Shown here piece by piece: positions 23,992 through 33,887 of a stretch of 64,000 nt of DNA (its first letter is position 1; each line of letters starts with the position of its first letter). The position numbers were made by a program, and so were the translations under genes. The notes under the pieces were generated by a model, which was given only the letters and a program-made list of their open reading frames with translations, was not told the origin of the DNA and made no database searches. Source of the DNA: Sporolactobacillus pectinivorans (GTDB taxonomy: Bacteria; Bacillota; Bacilli; Bacillales; Sporolactobacillaceae); contig NZ_NXGA01000001.1 of NCBI RefSeq assembly GCF_002802965.1, positions 1,273,484 to 1,337,483 of the forward strand. The letters run 5' to 3'.

Positions 23992-25956
23992 GTGACAAGT
24001 ATAAGCAGTTTAACAACGAGCACAGCAACAAATACGAACAGTTCTACCAGTTCTACCAGCGCTACAAGTCCGAGCTCCTCAAGTGTCACCATTCAGGAAA
24101 TTAATAGCTTAATTGGTTATACGAATACAAATTCTGTCAGCGGACTTGTGAGCGGTATTAACACCGACAGCATAGTGGCTCAAATGATGGAGTCCGAGGC
24201 CGAACCGCTCATTAAATTGGAACAGACTCAGCAGACGATGGAGTGGCAGCGCGACGGTTACCGGTCAATGAACACATTGCTGCAGACGTTGCAGACCAAT
24301 GTTCAGACGATGCAGCTGCAAGGGACCTTTTTGCAAAACACAGTTAACTCAAGCAATTCGTCGGTAGCAACCGCTACTGCCGGACCGACCGCCGGGAATA
24401 CAAGCTATACGCTGTCCAATGTGTCGATGGCGACATCGGCATCGATAAACGGTGGGAAGATAGCAAGTTCCGGCTTTGATCCGACAAAGAGCTTGTGGAG
24501 CCAGGCATCCAATTTGACGAATGGCGTTTCTTGGACGGCGAATGCTGTGACTGGTGAAGCGACCAATGTGTTGACAGCAGGCAGTACTTTTCAACTGAAG
24601 AATGCTTACGTTGACAGTAGTCAGAATACGTCTGTTTCAATAGCCGATGGTTCGGGAAATACGACAGCTACTTATTCAACCGCTGCCGGAAATCTGTTTT
24701 TTGGAACGTCGGCAGCTTCCAATGTTGCTGCCGGCACGGCTTACATTAATACGACGACCGGGCAGATAACGTTTGGCAGTCAGATTGCCCAGGGATCGAC
24801 GATTACGGCAAATTACAGCTATGATACGGCCAACCTTTCAATTGCCACGTATGATTCGAATGGCAATGCCCTGCCCGCGCAGAATTTTTCATTCAGCCCC
24901 AACACATCGCTGAATGATATGCTGACACAAATCACGCAATCCAATGCCGGCGTTAGCGCTTTTTTCGATTCGACGACCGGAACCGTTTCGATGACGCGAA
25001 CTGATACAGGGCAATTGAGTCCGAGTGGAGGACAGGCAATAAATGCTTCAGGCAGTGCACAATCAATAGATTTTTTTAATAATACACTTGGTCTTGGAAC
25101 AGGTTCTTCTGGCGCAACATACGTGGCCGGCAGCAATGCCCAGTTTACAATTAACGGGCTGGCTACATCGCGCGCCAGCAATACATTCACAATCGGCGGG
25201 ACGACGATTTCCCTTCAGGGGAATACGACCGGGTCGGTAACCCTGAACGTGACCAACGATACCAATTCGGTCACAACGGCAATTAACAATTTTATCAGCA
25301 CATACAACAGTACTATCAGCCAGATCAATAGTACAATTGATCAGACACCGAATCCGAATTATCCGCCGTTGTCCAGCATTCAGCAGTCACAGATGTCAGA
25401 CACGGATATTGCCAACTGGAATGCACAGGCGCAGCAGGGGTTGCTTTCGAACGATAGCATCCTGAGCGGTGCGTTGTCGCAGATGCGTCAGGATCTGTAC
25501 GCACCAGTCAGCGGAACAAGTGATTCAAACATGCAACAATTGGCGCAGATTGGCATTACAGTAAGTACAGATTACACACAACATGGAGCGTTGGTCGTTT
25601 CTAATCCGACGTTGCTTCAGCAGGCAATCAGTTCCGATCCACAGGGGGTTATGGAACTTTTTACAAATCAAAGTACCGACCCTGCATCACAGGGCATTAT
25701 GCAGCGATTGAGTACAACAATTACAAATACGATGAATCAGGTGGAACAAAAAGCCGGAAATACGAGTATGGCCGATGCCCAGTATTTCCTCGGACAGAAT
25801 ATTGATAATTTAAATACGCAGATCGCTGCGGAGAAGACTAAACTTAGTGATGTCGAAACTCGCTATTACAGTCAGTTTGATGCTATGGAGCAGGCGATAC
25901 AGCAGGCAAATGCGCAGTCATCTTACCTGCAAAGCTTTGCAAGTAGTAATGGATGA
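23992..25956 (+). CDS. fliD: FliD, flagellar filament cap
   Basis: Cap protein (HAP2) that folds incoming flagellin at the filament tip. About 654 residues: after a Ser/Thr-rich leader, SGLVSGINTDSIVAQMMESE with EPLIKLEQTQQTMEWQRDGY (about 45-85) is the FliD N-terminal signature. The middle is variable and the C-terminal coil (NIDNLNTQIAAEKTKLSDVE, YYSQFDAMEQAIQQANAQSS) is typical. GTG 23992 is preferred to GTG 23983 because AAAAGGGG is then correctly spaced. It is larger than the B. subtilis protein (498 residues), in keeping with the larger flagellin. Chaperones fliS and fliT follow. Confidence 0.93.
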   Translation: MTSISSLTTSTATNTNSSTSSTSATSPSSSSVTIQEINSLIGYTNTNSVSGLVSGINTDSIVAQMMESEAEPLIKLEQTQQTMEWQRDGYRSMNTLLQTLQTNVQTMQLQGTFLQNTVNSSNSSVATATAGPTAGNTSYTLSNVSMATSASINGGKIASSGFDPTKSLWSQASNLTNGVSWTANAVTGEATNVLTAGSTFQLKNAYVDSSQNTSVSIADGSGNTTATYSTAAGNLFFGTSAASNVAAGTAYINTTTGQITFGSQIAQGSTITANYSYDTANLSIATYDSNGNALPAQNFSFSPNTSLNDMLTQITQSNAGVSAFFDSTTGTVSMTRTDTGQLSPSGGQAINASGSAQSIDFFNNTLGLGTGSSGATYVAGSNAQFTINGLATSRASNTFTIGGTTISLQGNTTGSVTLNVTNDTNSVTTAINNFISTYNSTISQINSTIDQTPNPNYPPLSSIQQSQMSDTDIANWNAQAQQGLLSNDSILSGALSQMRQDLYAPVSGTSDSNMQQLAQIGITVSTDYTQHGALVVSNPTLLQQAISSDPQGVMELFTNQSTDPASQGIMQRLSTTITNTMNQVEQKAGNTSMADAQYFLGQNIDNLNTQIAAEKTKLSDVETRYYSQFDAMEQAIQQANAQSSYLQSFASSNG

Positions 25957-25980
25957 TTTTTACAGAAGGTGGTCTAGCAA

Positions 25981-26376
25981 TTGTCTGCAGATGCATATAA
26001 AACGTATCAACGTAACACTGTATTAACTGCCCCTCAGGGAGAATTGATCCTGTTATTGTTCAACGGCTGCATTAAGTTTATCAGGCAAGCAAGGGTTGCC
26101 ATAAATGGTCAAGATATGAGCGGTAAAAATACTTATTTGCAGAAAGCGCAAGCGATCATTCGCGAATTGATGGTCACTCTGGATCAGAATCACCCAGTTT
26201 CTGAAAATATTATGATGATGTATGATTATATCCATCGAAGGCTCATCGAGGCTAACATGAAAAATGATCTGAAAATCCTTGATGAAGCAGAGCGGCTTGT
26301 CATTGAATTTCGCGACACATGGAAGCAGGTCAATGAAATTACGAAAAAAAAGCAACCACGACGGGATCGAGCATAA
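25981..26376 (+). CDS. fliS: FliS, flagellin export chaperone
   Basis: Binds the C-terminus of flagellin to stop premature polymerisation. The 131-residue helical product has the family N-terminus AYKTYQRNTVLTAPQGELIL and FNGCIKFIRQARVAI, with ENIMMMYDYIHRRLIEANM in the middle. The start is TTG at 25981, following AAGGTGGTC. It lies 24 nt after fliD and abuts fliT, matching the conserved order. Confidence 0.94.
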   Translation: MSADAYKTYQRNTVLTAPQGELILLLFNGCIKFIRQARVAINGQDMSGKNTYLQKAQAIIRELMVTLDQNHPVSENIMMMYDYIHRRLIEANMKNDLKILDEAERLVIEFRDTWKQVNEITKKKQPRRDRA

Positions 26377-26721
26377 TTGAATATGCGTGCTATTTATGAT
26401 CAGACAGTTCAACTCAAAATTTTACTTGATCATTACGACCGAACGAATCGTGAAAAAATGATTGAGGAAATAAAAAAATTATTAAATGCACGTCAAGCCC
26501 AGTTGGCTCTGCTGAGCGGCAAGCGCAGCGATGAGGACAAAGCTTGGGGCGAAAAAATTACTGCTTTGAATCAGAAAATTGACGTTGCTCTTGAAAATAT
26601 TAAACAAGATATTGTAAAAGATATGCATCATTTGAACAAAACAAAGAAAGTGATTAAAAAGTATCGCAATCCATATCAGGGGCCGACGAAAGACGGGATG
26701 TTTTTAGATAAGAAAGAATGA
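26377..26721 (+). CDS. fliT: FliT-like flagellar protein
   Basis: A 112-114-residue helical protein in the position of fliT, the export chaperone for FliD. It shows paired helices (LKILLDHYDRTNREKMIEEI, then a basic C-terminal tail KKVIKKYRNPYQ). Sequence conservation in FliT is low, so the name rests mostly on position and size. The start is TTG 26377, directly after the fliS stop, or ATG 26383. It ends in the operon terminator 26724-26753. Confidence 0.75.
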   Translation: MNMRAIYDQTVQLKILLDHYDRTNREKMIEEIKKLLNARQAQLALLSGKRSDEDKAWGEKITALNQKIDVALENIKQDIVKDMHHLNKTKKVIKKYRNPYQGPTKDGMFLDKKE

Positions 26722-26723
26722 GA

Positions 26724-26753
26724 AAATCACTGAAAGCCGTCAGTGATTTTTTT
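26724..26753 (+). terminator. fliDST operon terminator
   Basis: AAATCACTGA (26724-26733) pairs with TCAGTGATTT (26740-26749), inside a T-run of seven. Confidence 0.9.
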
Positions 26754-26953
26754 ATTCCCCATTTTTGATTGTCTAAGAAATTATAAAATATCGATCTGTG
26801 GATGGCTGACCATTAAACGATCTGTAGAATCGAAATCAGAAATCGGCTGATACATCCCGCTTAGCAGTTGAAACAAAACGTAAAAAAAGTAGTGATAAAC
26901 TGCTGTAAAAGCGGAATAAGCAGTCGTGTTTTTTTATTCATTCAAAATAAAGC

Positions 26954-26985
26954 GGCCCATCGGATCACGAATGATCGGATGGGCC
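26954..26985 (-). terminator. Terminator of the 46-codon minus-strand gene
   Basis: GGCCCATC (26954-26961) pairs with GATGGGCC (26978-26985), with an inner GATCA/TGATC stem. On the minus strand it is followed by CGCTTTATTTT. Confidence 0.75.
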
Positions 26986-27011
26986 TCACATTTTTATTAG
27001 ATGCTTATTTG

Positions 27012-27152
27012 TCAGTCAGCTGCAACTGCTGCAACTTTTGTTTGTTCAGCGTTTAAACTTGCCAGAAACTGCAAGTAATTATACGTAGATTCTTTCTCGT
27101 CTTCATTGAGCTTTTCAAATAATTCAACGATTTCTTCTTTTTTTACAGACAT
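27012..27152 (-). CDS. Unrecognised 46-residue acidic protein
   Basis: A complete short gene: ATG at 27152 preceded by AAGGGAGAC, 46 codons, TGA at 27012-27014, then a strong hairpin. The product (starting MSVKKEEIVELFEKLNEDEK, ending in an Ala/Val-rich tail) is a charged single or double helix with no membrane segment. I recognise no family; helical mini-proteins of this style include antitoxins and adaptor peptides. It sits alone between fliT and hpf on the opposite strand. A good ribosome site and its own terminator argue that it is real. Confidence 0.65.
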   Translation of the reverse strand: MSVKKEEIVELFEKLNEDEKESTYNYLQFLASLNAEQTKVAAVAAD

Positions 27153-27553
27153 TTTGAAGTCTCCCTTTTCGAGATATTATCACCGTCTCGGTGCAAACTT
27201 CGTGAAAATCATCACAAACTTGTCACCAAAATCAAACTTTTATTTTATCACGACACACCCATTAAAACCTGTGAAAGTGATCACTAACTAATGCAATTTT
27301 CTCTTTGTGTAATTTATTATATGAGCTATTCAGAGCACGGTCAATACAAAATGGCGCTTTTAACGCCCGTCTTTCGATTGAAGTTTTGCATGCTATTGGT
27401 ACTTTTTTTGCATGAATATTTGCGAACGCACGAATGGTATATTTGTGTCGGATTTATGTTGTTGAAAACGCTTTTTGTAAAAATATTTTGAAGTTTGGGA
27501 AGGAATCGGGACAGGAATGGCGAAAATATATAGTATCGAAGGGAGGCTTTCTC
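27153..27553. other. Intergenic region with divergent promoters before hpf
   Basis: Must hold the promoters for the 46-codon gene and hpf. TGAAAACGCTTTTT at 27463-27476 is a cre-like site, one mismatch from the CcpA consensus, 78 bp before the hpf start. No further gene was seen. Confidence 0.4.
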
Positions 27554-28108
27554 ATGAATCTGAACATTCGAGGAGAAAATATTGCTGTAACACCATCTCT
27601 GCAAGAATATGCGGAGAAAAGGATTGGCAAGCTGGAGAAGTATTTCAGTTCGCCGCTGACAACAAGCGCCCGTGTAAATATGCGGGTACACAACAAAGAA
27701 CAGGTGATTGAAGTTACGATTCCGGTTCAGGGGCTCCTCCTGAGAGCAGAAGTTGGTCAGGAAGATATGTACACAGCGATTGATCTGGTCGTTTCCAAGC
27801 TGGAACGTCAGATCAAGAAGTATAAAACAAAGCTCAACCGTAAAACCCGTCAAGACGCACGCCAGGCCATTCAGGCTTCTGGCAGTAGCACAATGACAAA
27901 GCCTGCTGAAACGGAAACCGTTGAGGATGCGCTTGAGATTGTCCGGAGAAAAAGTTTTGTGTTGAAACCGATGACAGCTGAAGAGGCAATTTTGCAGATG
28001 GATATGCTGGGCCATACGTTCTTTGTATTCAATAATGCGGAAAATGGCGGCATTAATGTTGTCTATCAGCGTAAGGATGGCCGCTACGGCCTGATCGACC
28101 AGGAATAA
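27554..28108 (+). CDS. hpf: Hibernation promoting factor, long form
   Basis: Binds the small ribosomal subunit and dimerises 70S ribosomes into inactive 100S particles in stress or stationary phase (B. subtilis YvyD). The 184-residue product has the N-terminal S30AE domain (MNLNIRGENIAVTPSLQEYA, VNMRVHNKEQVIEVTIPV, about 1-100), a charged linker and the C-terminal dimerisation domain (VVRRKSFVLKP-like start, EAILQMDMLGHTFFVFNNAE). ATG 27554 is 7 nt after GGGAGG. A terminator follows at 28138-28166. Confidence 0.94.
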   Translation: MNLNIRGENIAVTPSLQEYAEKRIGKLEKYFSSPLTTSARVNMRVHNKEQVIEVTIPVQGLLLRAEVGQEDMYTAIDLVVSKLERQIKKYKTKLNRKTRQDARQAIQASGSSTMTKPAETETVEDALEIVRRKSFVLKPMTAEEAILQMDMLGHTFFVFNNAENGGINVVYQRKDGRYGLIDQE

Positions 28109-28137
28109 CGAACCTTGCAGTTGAAAAGAAATGTCCG

Positions 28138-28166
28138 GGAGATTCGCATTTTGTGAATCTCCTTTT
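28138..28166 (+). terminator. hpf terminator
   Basis: GGAGATTC (28138-28145) pairs with GAATCTCC (28155-28162), followed by four T. Confidence 0.8.
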
Positions 28167-28462
28167 AAATTGAAGATTTTTGGCGAAGTTAAAAATGGAT
28201 ACTTTAAAATGCAGTTTTGGGGTCGGAAAAATCAGCTGACCCGGTTCTGCTTTGATTTTCTCAACTATTTCCAAGTTTTTCGTTTTAGCGTATAATGATA
28301 ATTGTTTGTTTTTAATTGGTGCCGGGGTGTTGCGGGATGGTATCTGTTTTGTCGGTGCAGCCTGCCCCCGTAAATTTTGATTCCGCCTGCGAATGATTTA
28401 GTGATTCTGTTCCAGACTGACTTTTTTTATTTTCGCATGGCTGATCTCCAAGAAGTGATCCG

Positions 28463-28491
28463 TTGCCACAGCCCTTGAAGATTGCTACAAT
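28463..28491 (+). promoter_or_regulatory. Sigma-A promoter for secA
   Basis: TTGCCA (28463-28468), a 17-nt spacer, then TACAAT (28486-28491). A second candidate lies upstream (TTTCCA at 28268-28273, a 17-nt spacer, TATAAT at 28291-28296). Otherwise the 28167-28648 gap shows no gene. Confidence 0.65.
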
Positions 28492-28648
28492 AAAGGGACG
28501 TATAACGGTGAGCAGTATTGGGATGGACATTTACTATTACTATGGAAGTATTTGATTATGAAAAATGCTGATTGAAGAATGGAAAGATACAAATACCCCG
28601 CATGCCGACAGGGCACAGCGTGGAAGTCTAAATGAGGTGTATGCAGGC

Positions 28649-31165
28649 ATGATAGGAATGCTTAAAAAAGTGTTGGGAGATACAAGCCTACGCAAACTCA
28701 GCAGGATGGAGAAAATGGCCCACGCGATTGATCATATGGCTGATGATATGAAAAAGCTGAGCGATGATGAACTGCAGGCGAAAACGCCGGAGTTTAAGAA
28801 GCGTCTGGAAAATGGTGAGACGCTGGACGATCTGCTTCCGGAAGCTTTCGCCGTTGTTCGTGAAGCATCGACGCGTATACTTGGCATGACTCCTTTTTAT
28901 GTTCAGCTGGTTGGCGCTATTGCCCTGCATGAAGGAAATGTGGCTGAGATGAAAACTGGTGAAGGTAAAACACTCGTTGCAACGATGCCGCTTTATCTGA
29001 ACGCACTGGCAGGCAAAGGCGTTCACCTGATTACGGTCAATGACTATCTGGCTTCCCGTGACGCGAATGCACTTGGACCGCTTTATAATTTTCTTGGCAT
29101 GTCCGTCGGTCTGAATTCATCCGGCATGAACCCTGAAGAAAAAAAGGTCGCCTATGAGGCGGACATCACATATGGCACGAATGCTGAGTTTGGTTTCGAT
29201 TATCTGCGTGATAACATGGTGCTCTATAAAGAAGAAATGGTTCAGAGACCGCTGAATTATGCGATTGTCGATGAAGTTGACTCCATTCTGATCGATGAGG
29301 CGCGTACACCACTGATTATTTCTGGCAATGCAGAAAAGTCGACAGATCTCTATGTGCGGGCGAATCAATTTGCCCGGTTGCTGACCGAGAAGCAGGATTA
29401 TACCGTCGATCTGAAGACGAAGTCGGTTCAGCTGACTGAGGAAGGCATGACTAAGGCGGAAAACTTTTTCCACATTAAAAACTTGTTTGATTATTCGAAC
29501 GTCCTGCTCAATCATCATGTGAGCGAAGCTTTGAAAGCCCACGCGATCATGCATCGCGACACAGATTACGTTGTTCAGGATGGCCAGATTATCATTGTCG
29601 ATCCGTTTACCGGTCGTCTGATGCAGGGGCGCCGTTACAGTGAAGGATTGCATCAGGCGATCGAAGCAAAGGAAGGTCTTGAAGTTCAGAGCGAGAGCAA
29701 GACCCTCGCTACGATCACGCTGCAGAACTTCTTCCGCATGTACAGCAAACTGTCGGGTATGACTGGTACGGCAAAAACGGAAGAGGAAGAATTCCAGAGC
29801 ATTTACAATATGGACGTTATTGTCATTCCGACGAATAAACCGATGGTTCGTATGGACAATCCGGATCTGATTTACAAGACAAGGGACGGCAAGTTCAAAG
29901 CGGTTGTTGAAGAAATTACTGAACTGTATCATCGCGGCCAGCCGGTGCTCGTTGGTACGGTTGCCGTTGAGACATCGGAACTGATTGCAAAATTGCTGAA
30001 AAGACGCGGGATCCCGCACAATGTCCTGAACGCGAAGAACCATGCGCGTGAAGCAGAAATTATTGAGAACGCAGGCCAGGTCGGATCCGTCACGATTGCA
30101 ACGAACATGGCCGGACGTGGTACGGATATTAAGCTGGGCGATGGTGTGCCGGATCTCGGTGGATTGTTCATTCTTGGCACGGAACGCCACGAATCACGGC
30201 GTATTGATAACCAGCTGCGCGGCCGTTCAGGGCGTCAGGGCGACCCAGGCGAATCAAGGTTCTATCTCTCACTGGAAGACGATCTGATGCGCCGGTTTGG
30301 CTCTGACAAGATGAAGAGCATGATGGAACGGCTCGGCATGGACGATGATCAGCCGATTGAAAGCCGGATTGTCAGCAAATCTGTTGAGTCAGCGCAGAAG
30401 CGTGTTGAAGGCAATAACTTCGATGCCCGTAAACAGTTGCTGAAATTTGATGATGTCATGAGGCAGCAGCGCGAAATTATTTATAAACAGCGCATGGAAG
30501 TTATGGAATCGAAGAATGTTCGCCCAGACATTGAGAATATGTTAAAAACGATGATTGAAAATGAAGTTAAGGCGCATACACCGGATAATGAAGTACCGGA
30601 AGAATGGGATTTGAGTGCGGTCATCGATTATCTGAATGGAAAGCTGTTTGATGATGGTGTTCTGAAAGTCAGTGATCTCGATGGTAAAGATCCGGAGGAA
30701 ATGACTGATTTTCTGTATGAGAAAGCCATCGCTCGCTATGACGAAAAAGAAGAACGGTTTACATCGGAGCGGATGCGCGAGTTTGAACGCGTGATCATGC
30801 TGCGGACCGTCGATACCAAGTGGATGGATCACATTGATGCAATGGAGCAGCTGCGCGAAGGTATCTATCTGCGTGCATACGGCCAGGTCGATCCTTACCG
30901 CGCTTACCAGGTTGAAGGGTTCAAGATGTTTGAAGAGATGATTGCCAGCATTGAGGAGGAAGTAGCGAGCTTCCTGATGAAGGCGGAAATCCGTGAAGAA
31001 CCGATTCAGCGTGAGCGTGTGACACACGGGTTGCGCGTGATTTCAGGCGGCCAGGACGATGAACCTAAGAAACAAAAACCGTTTGTCCGCAAGGCACATG
31101 TCGGACGCAACGATCCTTGCCCATGCGGGAGCGGAAAAAAATATAAAAACTGCCACGGCAAATAA
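28649..31165 (+). CDS. secA: SecA, preprotein translocase ATPase
   Basis: Peripheral ATPase motor that pushes unfolded preproteins through SecYEG. The 838-residue length matches the family. It has Walker A (EMKTGEGKT), [13 protein letters not shown], the helicase-like second domain ([25 protein letters not shown]) and the C-terminal zinc tail [18 protein letters not shown]. The frame extends 28 codons further upstream, but ATG 28649 (9 nt after GAGGTG) gives the usual N-terminus [15 protein letters not shown]. prfB follows 29 nt downstream. Confidence 0.97.
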   Translation: MIGMLKKVLGDTSLRKLSRMEKMAHAIDHMADDMKKLSDDELQAKTPEFKKRLENGETLDDLLPEAFAVVREASTRILGMTPFYVQLVGAIALHEGNVAEMKTGEGKTLVATMPLYLNALAGKGVHLITVNDYLASRDANALGPLYNFLGMSVGLNSSGMNPEEKKVAYEADITYGTNAEFGFDYLRDNMVLYKEEMVQRPLNYAIVDEVDSILIDEARTPLIISGNAEKSTDLYVRANQFARLLTEKQDYTVDLKTKSVQLTEEGMTKAENFFHIKNLFDYSNVLLNHHVSEALKAHAIMHRDTDYVVQDGQIIIVDPFTGRLMQGRRYSEGLHQAIEAKEGLEVQSESKTLATITLQNFFRMYSKLSGMTGTAKTEEEEFQSIYNMDVIVIPTNKPMVRMDNPDLIYKTRDGKFKAVVEEITELYHRGQPVLVGTVAVETSELIAKLLKRRGIPHNVLNAKNHAREAEIIENAGQVGSVTIATNMAGRGTDIKLGDGVPDLGGLFILGTERHESRRIDNQLRGRSGRQGDPGESRFYLSLEDDLMRRFGSDKMKSMMERLGMDDDQPIESRIVSKSVESAQKRVEGNNFDARKQLLKFDDVMRQQREIIYKQRMEVMESKNVRPDIENMLKTMIENEVKAHTPDNEVPEEWDLSAVIDYLNGKLFDDGVLKVSDLDGKDPEEMTDFLYEKAIARYDEKEERFTSERMREFERVIMLRTVDTKWMDHIDAMEQLREGIYLRAYGQVDPYRAYQVEGFKMFEEMIASIEEEVASFLMKAEIREEPIQRERVTHGLRVISGGQDDEPKKQKPFVRKAHVGRNDPCPCGSGKKYKNCHGK

Positions 31166-31194
31166 GCCGGGTATATTGGAAAGTAGGATGAATG

Positions 31195-32293
31195 ATGGAT
31201 CTACCGGAAATGAAACACGAAATTGACGAGATGGAAAACAATCTCCAAAAATTTAGGGGGTCTCTTTGACTTAGATAGCAAAAAAGCCCGGATTGCCGAA
31301 CTTGATGAAAAGATGACAATGCCGGGTTTCTGGGATGATAATAACAAAGCCCAGAAAGTGATCGATGAGTCAAATGATCTGAAGGCCAAGGTTGACAATC
31401 TTGGCGAACTGGAATCCAGGTTTGACGATCTGCAGGTCGCTTACGAGCTCGTCAAAGAAGAAGACGATGCGGATCTGAAAAAAGAACTTGAGGGGTCGCT
31501 CACCGAGGCAAGCAGGGCATTCAATCAGTATGAAACGCGTCTCCTGCTCAGCGGTCCGCATGATAAGAGCAATGCGATTCTCGAACTGCACCCGGGTGCT
31601 GGTGGCACGGAAGCCCAGGATTGGGCGTCGATGCTGCTGCGCATGTATACCCGGTGGGCGGAGAGCAAGGGTTTTACAGTTGAAACGCTCGACTATTTAC
31701 CAGGTGACGAAGCGGGAGTAAAGAGTGTGACGCTTCTGATCAAGGGGTTGGACGCCTATGGCTACTTGAAAGCTGAGAAGGGCATTCACCGGCTGGTACG
31801 CATTTCGCCGTTTGACGCTGCGGGCAGGCGTCACACCTCTTTCGTTTCATGCGAGGTTACACCGGAGCTTGACGACGATATCGACATCGAAGTCCGGCCG
31901 GAGGATGTTAAAATGGACGTTTTCCGTTCCAGCGGTGCCGGTGGCCAGCACATTAACAAAACATCATCTGCTGTGCGTCTGACCCATATTCCAACCGGCA
32001 TTGTCGTTAGCTGCCAGTCGGAACGTTCACAGTTTCAGAACCGCGACCAGGCAATGAAGATGCTGAAATCACGCCTGTATCAGCTGGAAGAAGAGAAAAG
32101 GGAAGCGGAAAAAGCGGCACTCCATGGCGAGCAGAAAGAAATCGGCTGGGGCAGTCAGATCCGCTCTTACGTTTTCCACCCGTATTCGATGGTTAAAGAC
32201 CACCGGACCAACGTTGAAATGGGTGATGTCAACCGTGTGATGGACGGTGACCTCGATCCGTTTATCGACGCCTATTTGAGATTGAATCTGTAA
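31195..32293 (+). CDS. prfB: Peptide chain release factor 2, made by programmed +1 frameshift
   Basis: Releases finished chains at UGA and UAA. The first 24 codons (31195-31266) end at an in-frame UGA inside AGGGGGTCTCTTTGAC. Slippage on CTT T moves into the +1 frame at 31268 and gives a 365-residue protein. This is the classical RF2 autoregulatory site, with the internal Shine-Dalgarno AGGGGG. The rest has the codon-recognition domain, the GGQ motif in [15 protein letters not shown], and GMGSQIR-like WGSQIRSYV near the end. Annotation software may start it wrongly at a downstream GTG or ATG. Confidence 0.95.
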
Positions 32294-32310
32294 TTAAAAG
32301 TGTTGTTAAA

Positions 32311-32341
32311 GGAAGAAGCCCGATAATGGAGCTTCTTTTTT
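32311..32341 (+). terminator. prfB terminator
   Basis: AGAAGC (32314-32319) pairs with GCTTCT (32331-32336), followed by a T-run. The rest of the gap to 32609 shows no gene. Confidence 0.65.
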
Positions 32342-32609
32342 GGTACACTTACCCAGGCCTGCACCCTATTGATCCGGTGATAAAGAAAGTCTTCCATTTT
32401 TGGAATCTCCTTTTTTCGAAGCACTTTCTCAGTAGAGAAACCGGCAATAGTTAGCAAGTATTACAAACGATCATCTCCTTATATATGATTACTATTATAA
32501 TGATTGTTGTTGCTGAATGAAACTCGGTTTATATCAGTTTGACCGCCAGCCGTTCATACATTAGAATAATCACATTGTGCTATTTTGAACGTACAGAAGG
32601 AGAATGTAT

Positions 32610-33506
32610 ATGGCTTTGTTTTGGAAGAAAGACAAGCACGCTGCTGCCCCGCGCGGGTGGCGGGCGATTGTGCTTGACTATTTTTATGTTGTCATTGGTT
32701 CGGTGATACTGGGTATTTCATTTAACCTTTTTCAACTGCCGAACCGGATTGCCGCTGGCGGTGTCAGTGGAATCAGTATTATCCTGCACTATACACTGGG
32801 CTGGGAGCCCGCTTATGTAATCTGGGGGCTGAACATTCCTCTTTTTATTTGTGGTATCCTGATTCTCGGGCGGAGCTTCGGTTATTTTGATTACGCATTG
32901 AAAACACTCATTGGCACGCTGTTCCTGCCGCTTTCTGTTTATTTGACAGCGGGCTGGCCGGTGGTGACACACAATGCCCTGCTGGGTTCGCTGTATGGCG
33001 GCATAGGTGTTGGGTTTGGCCTTGGCATTGTCTTCCGCGGCCGTGGTTCAACCGGAGGTACGGCACTCGCCGGGCAGGTCTTCCAGAAATTCACCGGACT
33101 CTCGCTTGGAATTTGTGTCTCCGCTATCGACGGGATGATTGTGCTGGCTTCGGCGTTCTTCCTGTCACCGGAATCTGCACTCTACGCACTGATCAGCATT
33201 TACCTGCAGGCGAAAATGATTGATGTCGTGCAGCTCGGCTTTAATACAGAAAAAATGGCACTGATCATATCAGATAAGGAGACCGTGATGCGCCAGGCTA
33301 TTCTGGATGAAATCGACCGCGGTGTGACACGGATTACCAGCCAGGGCGGATACACCGGCGACAATCGCCCGATGCTGATGACCGTCGTTTCACAGAGTGA
33401 ATTAACCCATCTGAAACAGCTTGTCCGCGCGATTGATCCAGATTCCTTTTTTATCATCACCAATGCGACGGAAGTATTTGGAAAAGGATTTTACACCAGA
33501 ACCTGA
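32610..33506 (+). CDS. yvjA: YitT/YvjA-family membrane protein
   Basis: Integral membrane protein of unknown transport function (DUF161 plus DUF2179). About 298 residues: five or six hydrophobic helices fill residues 20-200, with the family motif LPNRIAAGGVSGISIIL (about 43-59) and GIVFRGRGSTGGTALAG (about 137-153). A soluble C-terminal domain (about 205-298) has ITSQGGYTGDNRPMLMTVVS. ATG 32610 is 7 nt from AAGGAG; the ATG two codons upstream is too close. It lies between prfB and ftsE, where B. subtilis also has yvjA nearby. Confidence 0.85.
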   Translation: MALFWKKDKHAAAPRGWRAIVLDYFYVVIGSVILGISFNLFQLPNRIAAGGVSGISIILHYTLGWEPAYVIWGLNIPLFICGILILGRSFGYFDYALKTLIGTLFLPLSVYLTAGWPVVTHNALLGSLYGGIGVGFGLGIVFRGRGSTGGTALAGQVFQKFTGLSLGICVSAIDGMIVLASAFFLSPESALYALISIYLQAKMIDVVQLGFNTEKMALIISDKETVMRQAILDEIDRGVTRITSQGGYTGDNRPMLMTVVSQSELTHLKQLVRAIDPDSFFIITNATEVFGKGFYTRT

Positions 33507-33887
33507 TGGTCGGTTCATCGGGTTGTAAATATATTTTAAATCTTGATTTGATCTCGAAAAAATCACTTTCTGTCGAATTTTGAAATTTAAATGTAATATT
33601 TTTCATACGGAATGGGCCGGGTGAGAATGGTATAATGAAAATTGTTTAAGTTGTTAAAAGATTGAGGAACAAATACATAGTACCGCGAATGGGCCATCGA
33701 GGTGGCATGTTTAGCAAAATTGCGTGACGAAATGACTAAGGATAATCCAGGAGAGAACGAATATCTGGCTGATTGGAACCGACTGATATTTCGTCTGCGG
33801 GCGAATGGTTTTTAAAAGTGGGTATGGCCGGATAAGTCTTCAGTGCTTGGGCCAAATCGGTGCAAAAGGAGCAGAGAAAAGTAAATT
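33507..33887 (+). other. ftsE leader region, possible micro-ORF
   Basis: An extended -10 promoter (TGGTATAAT, ending 33635) is the likely ftsEX start. Downstream, GTG 33702 to TAA 33815 encodes 37 residues with protein-like content (ending DWNRLIFRLRANGF). It has no clear ribosome site and may be a relic or leader peptide. Confidence 0.35.

Noticed and set aside
26868..27056. 62-codon plus-strand frame after fliT
   Set aside because: It crosses a strong terminator hairpin and the antisense of the better supported 46-codon gene, and has no ribosome site.
28312..28530. 72-codon minus-strand frame upstream of secA
   Set aside because: It covers the secA promoter region, lacks a ribosome site and has no protein-like features.
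29117..30190. 357-codon open frame on the minus strand inside secA
   Set aside because: It is fully antisense to an unmistakable SecA coding sequence, has no ribosome site, and its product has no recognisable family. It is a by-product of codon bias.
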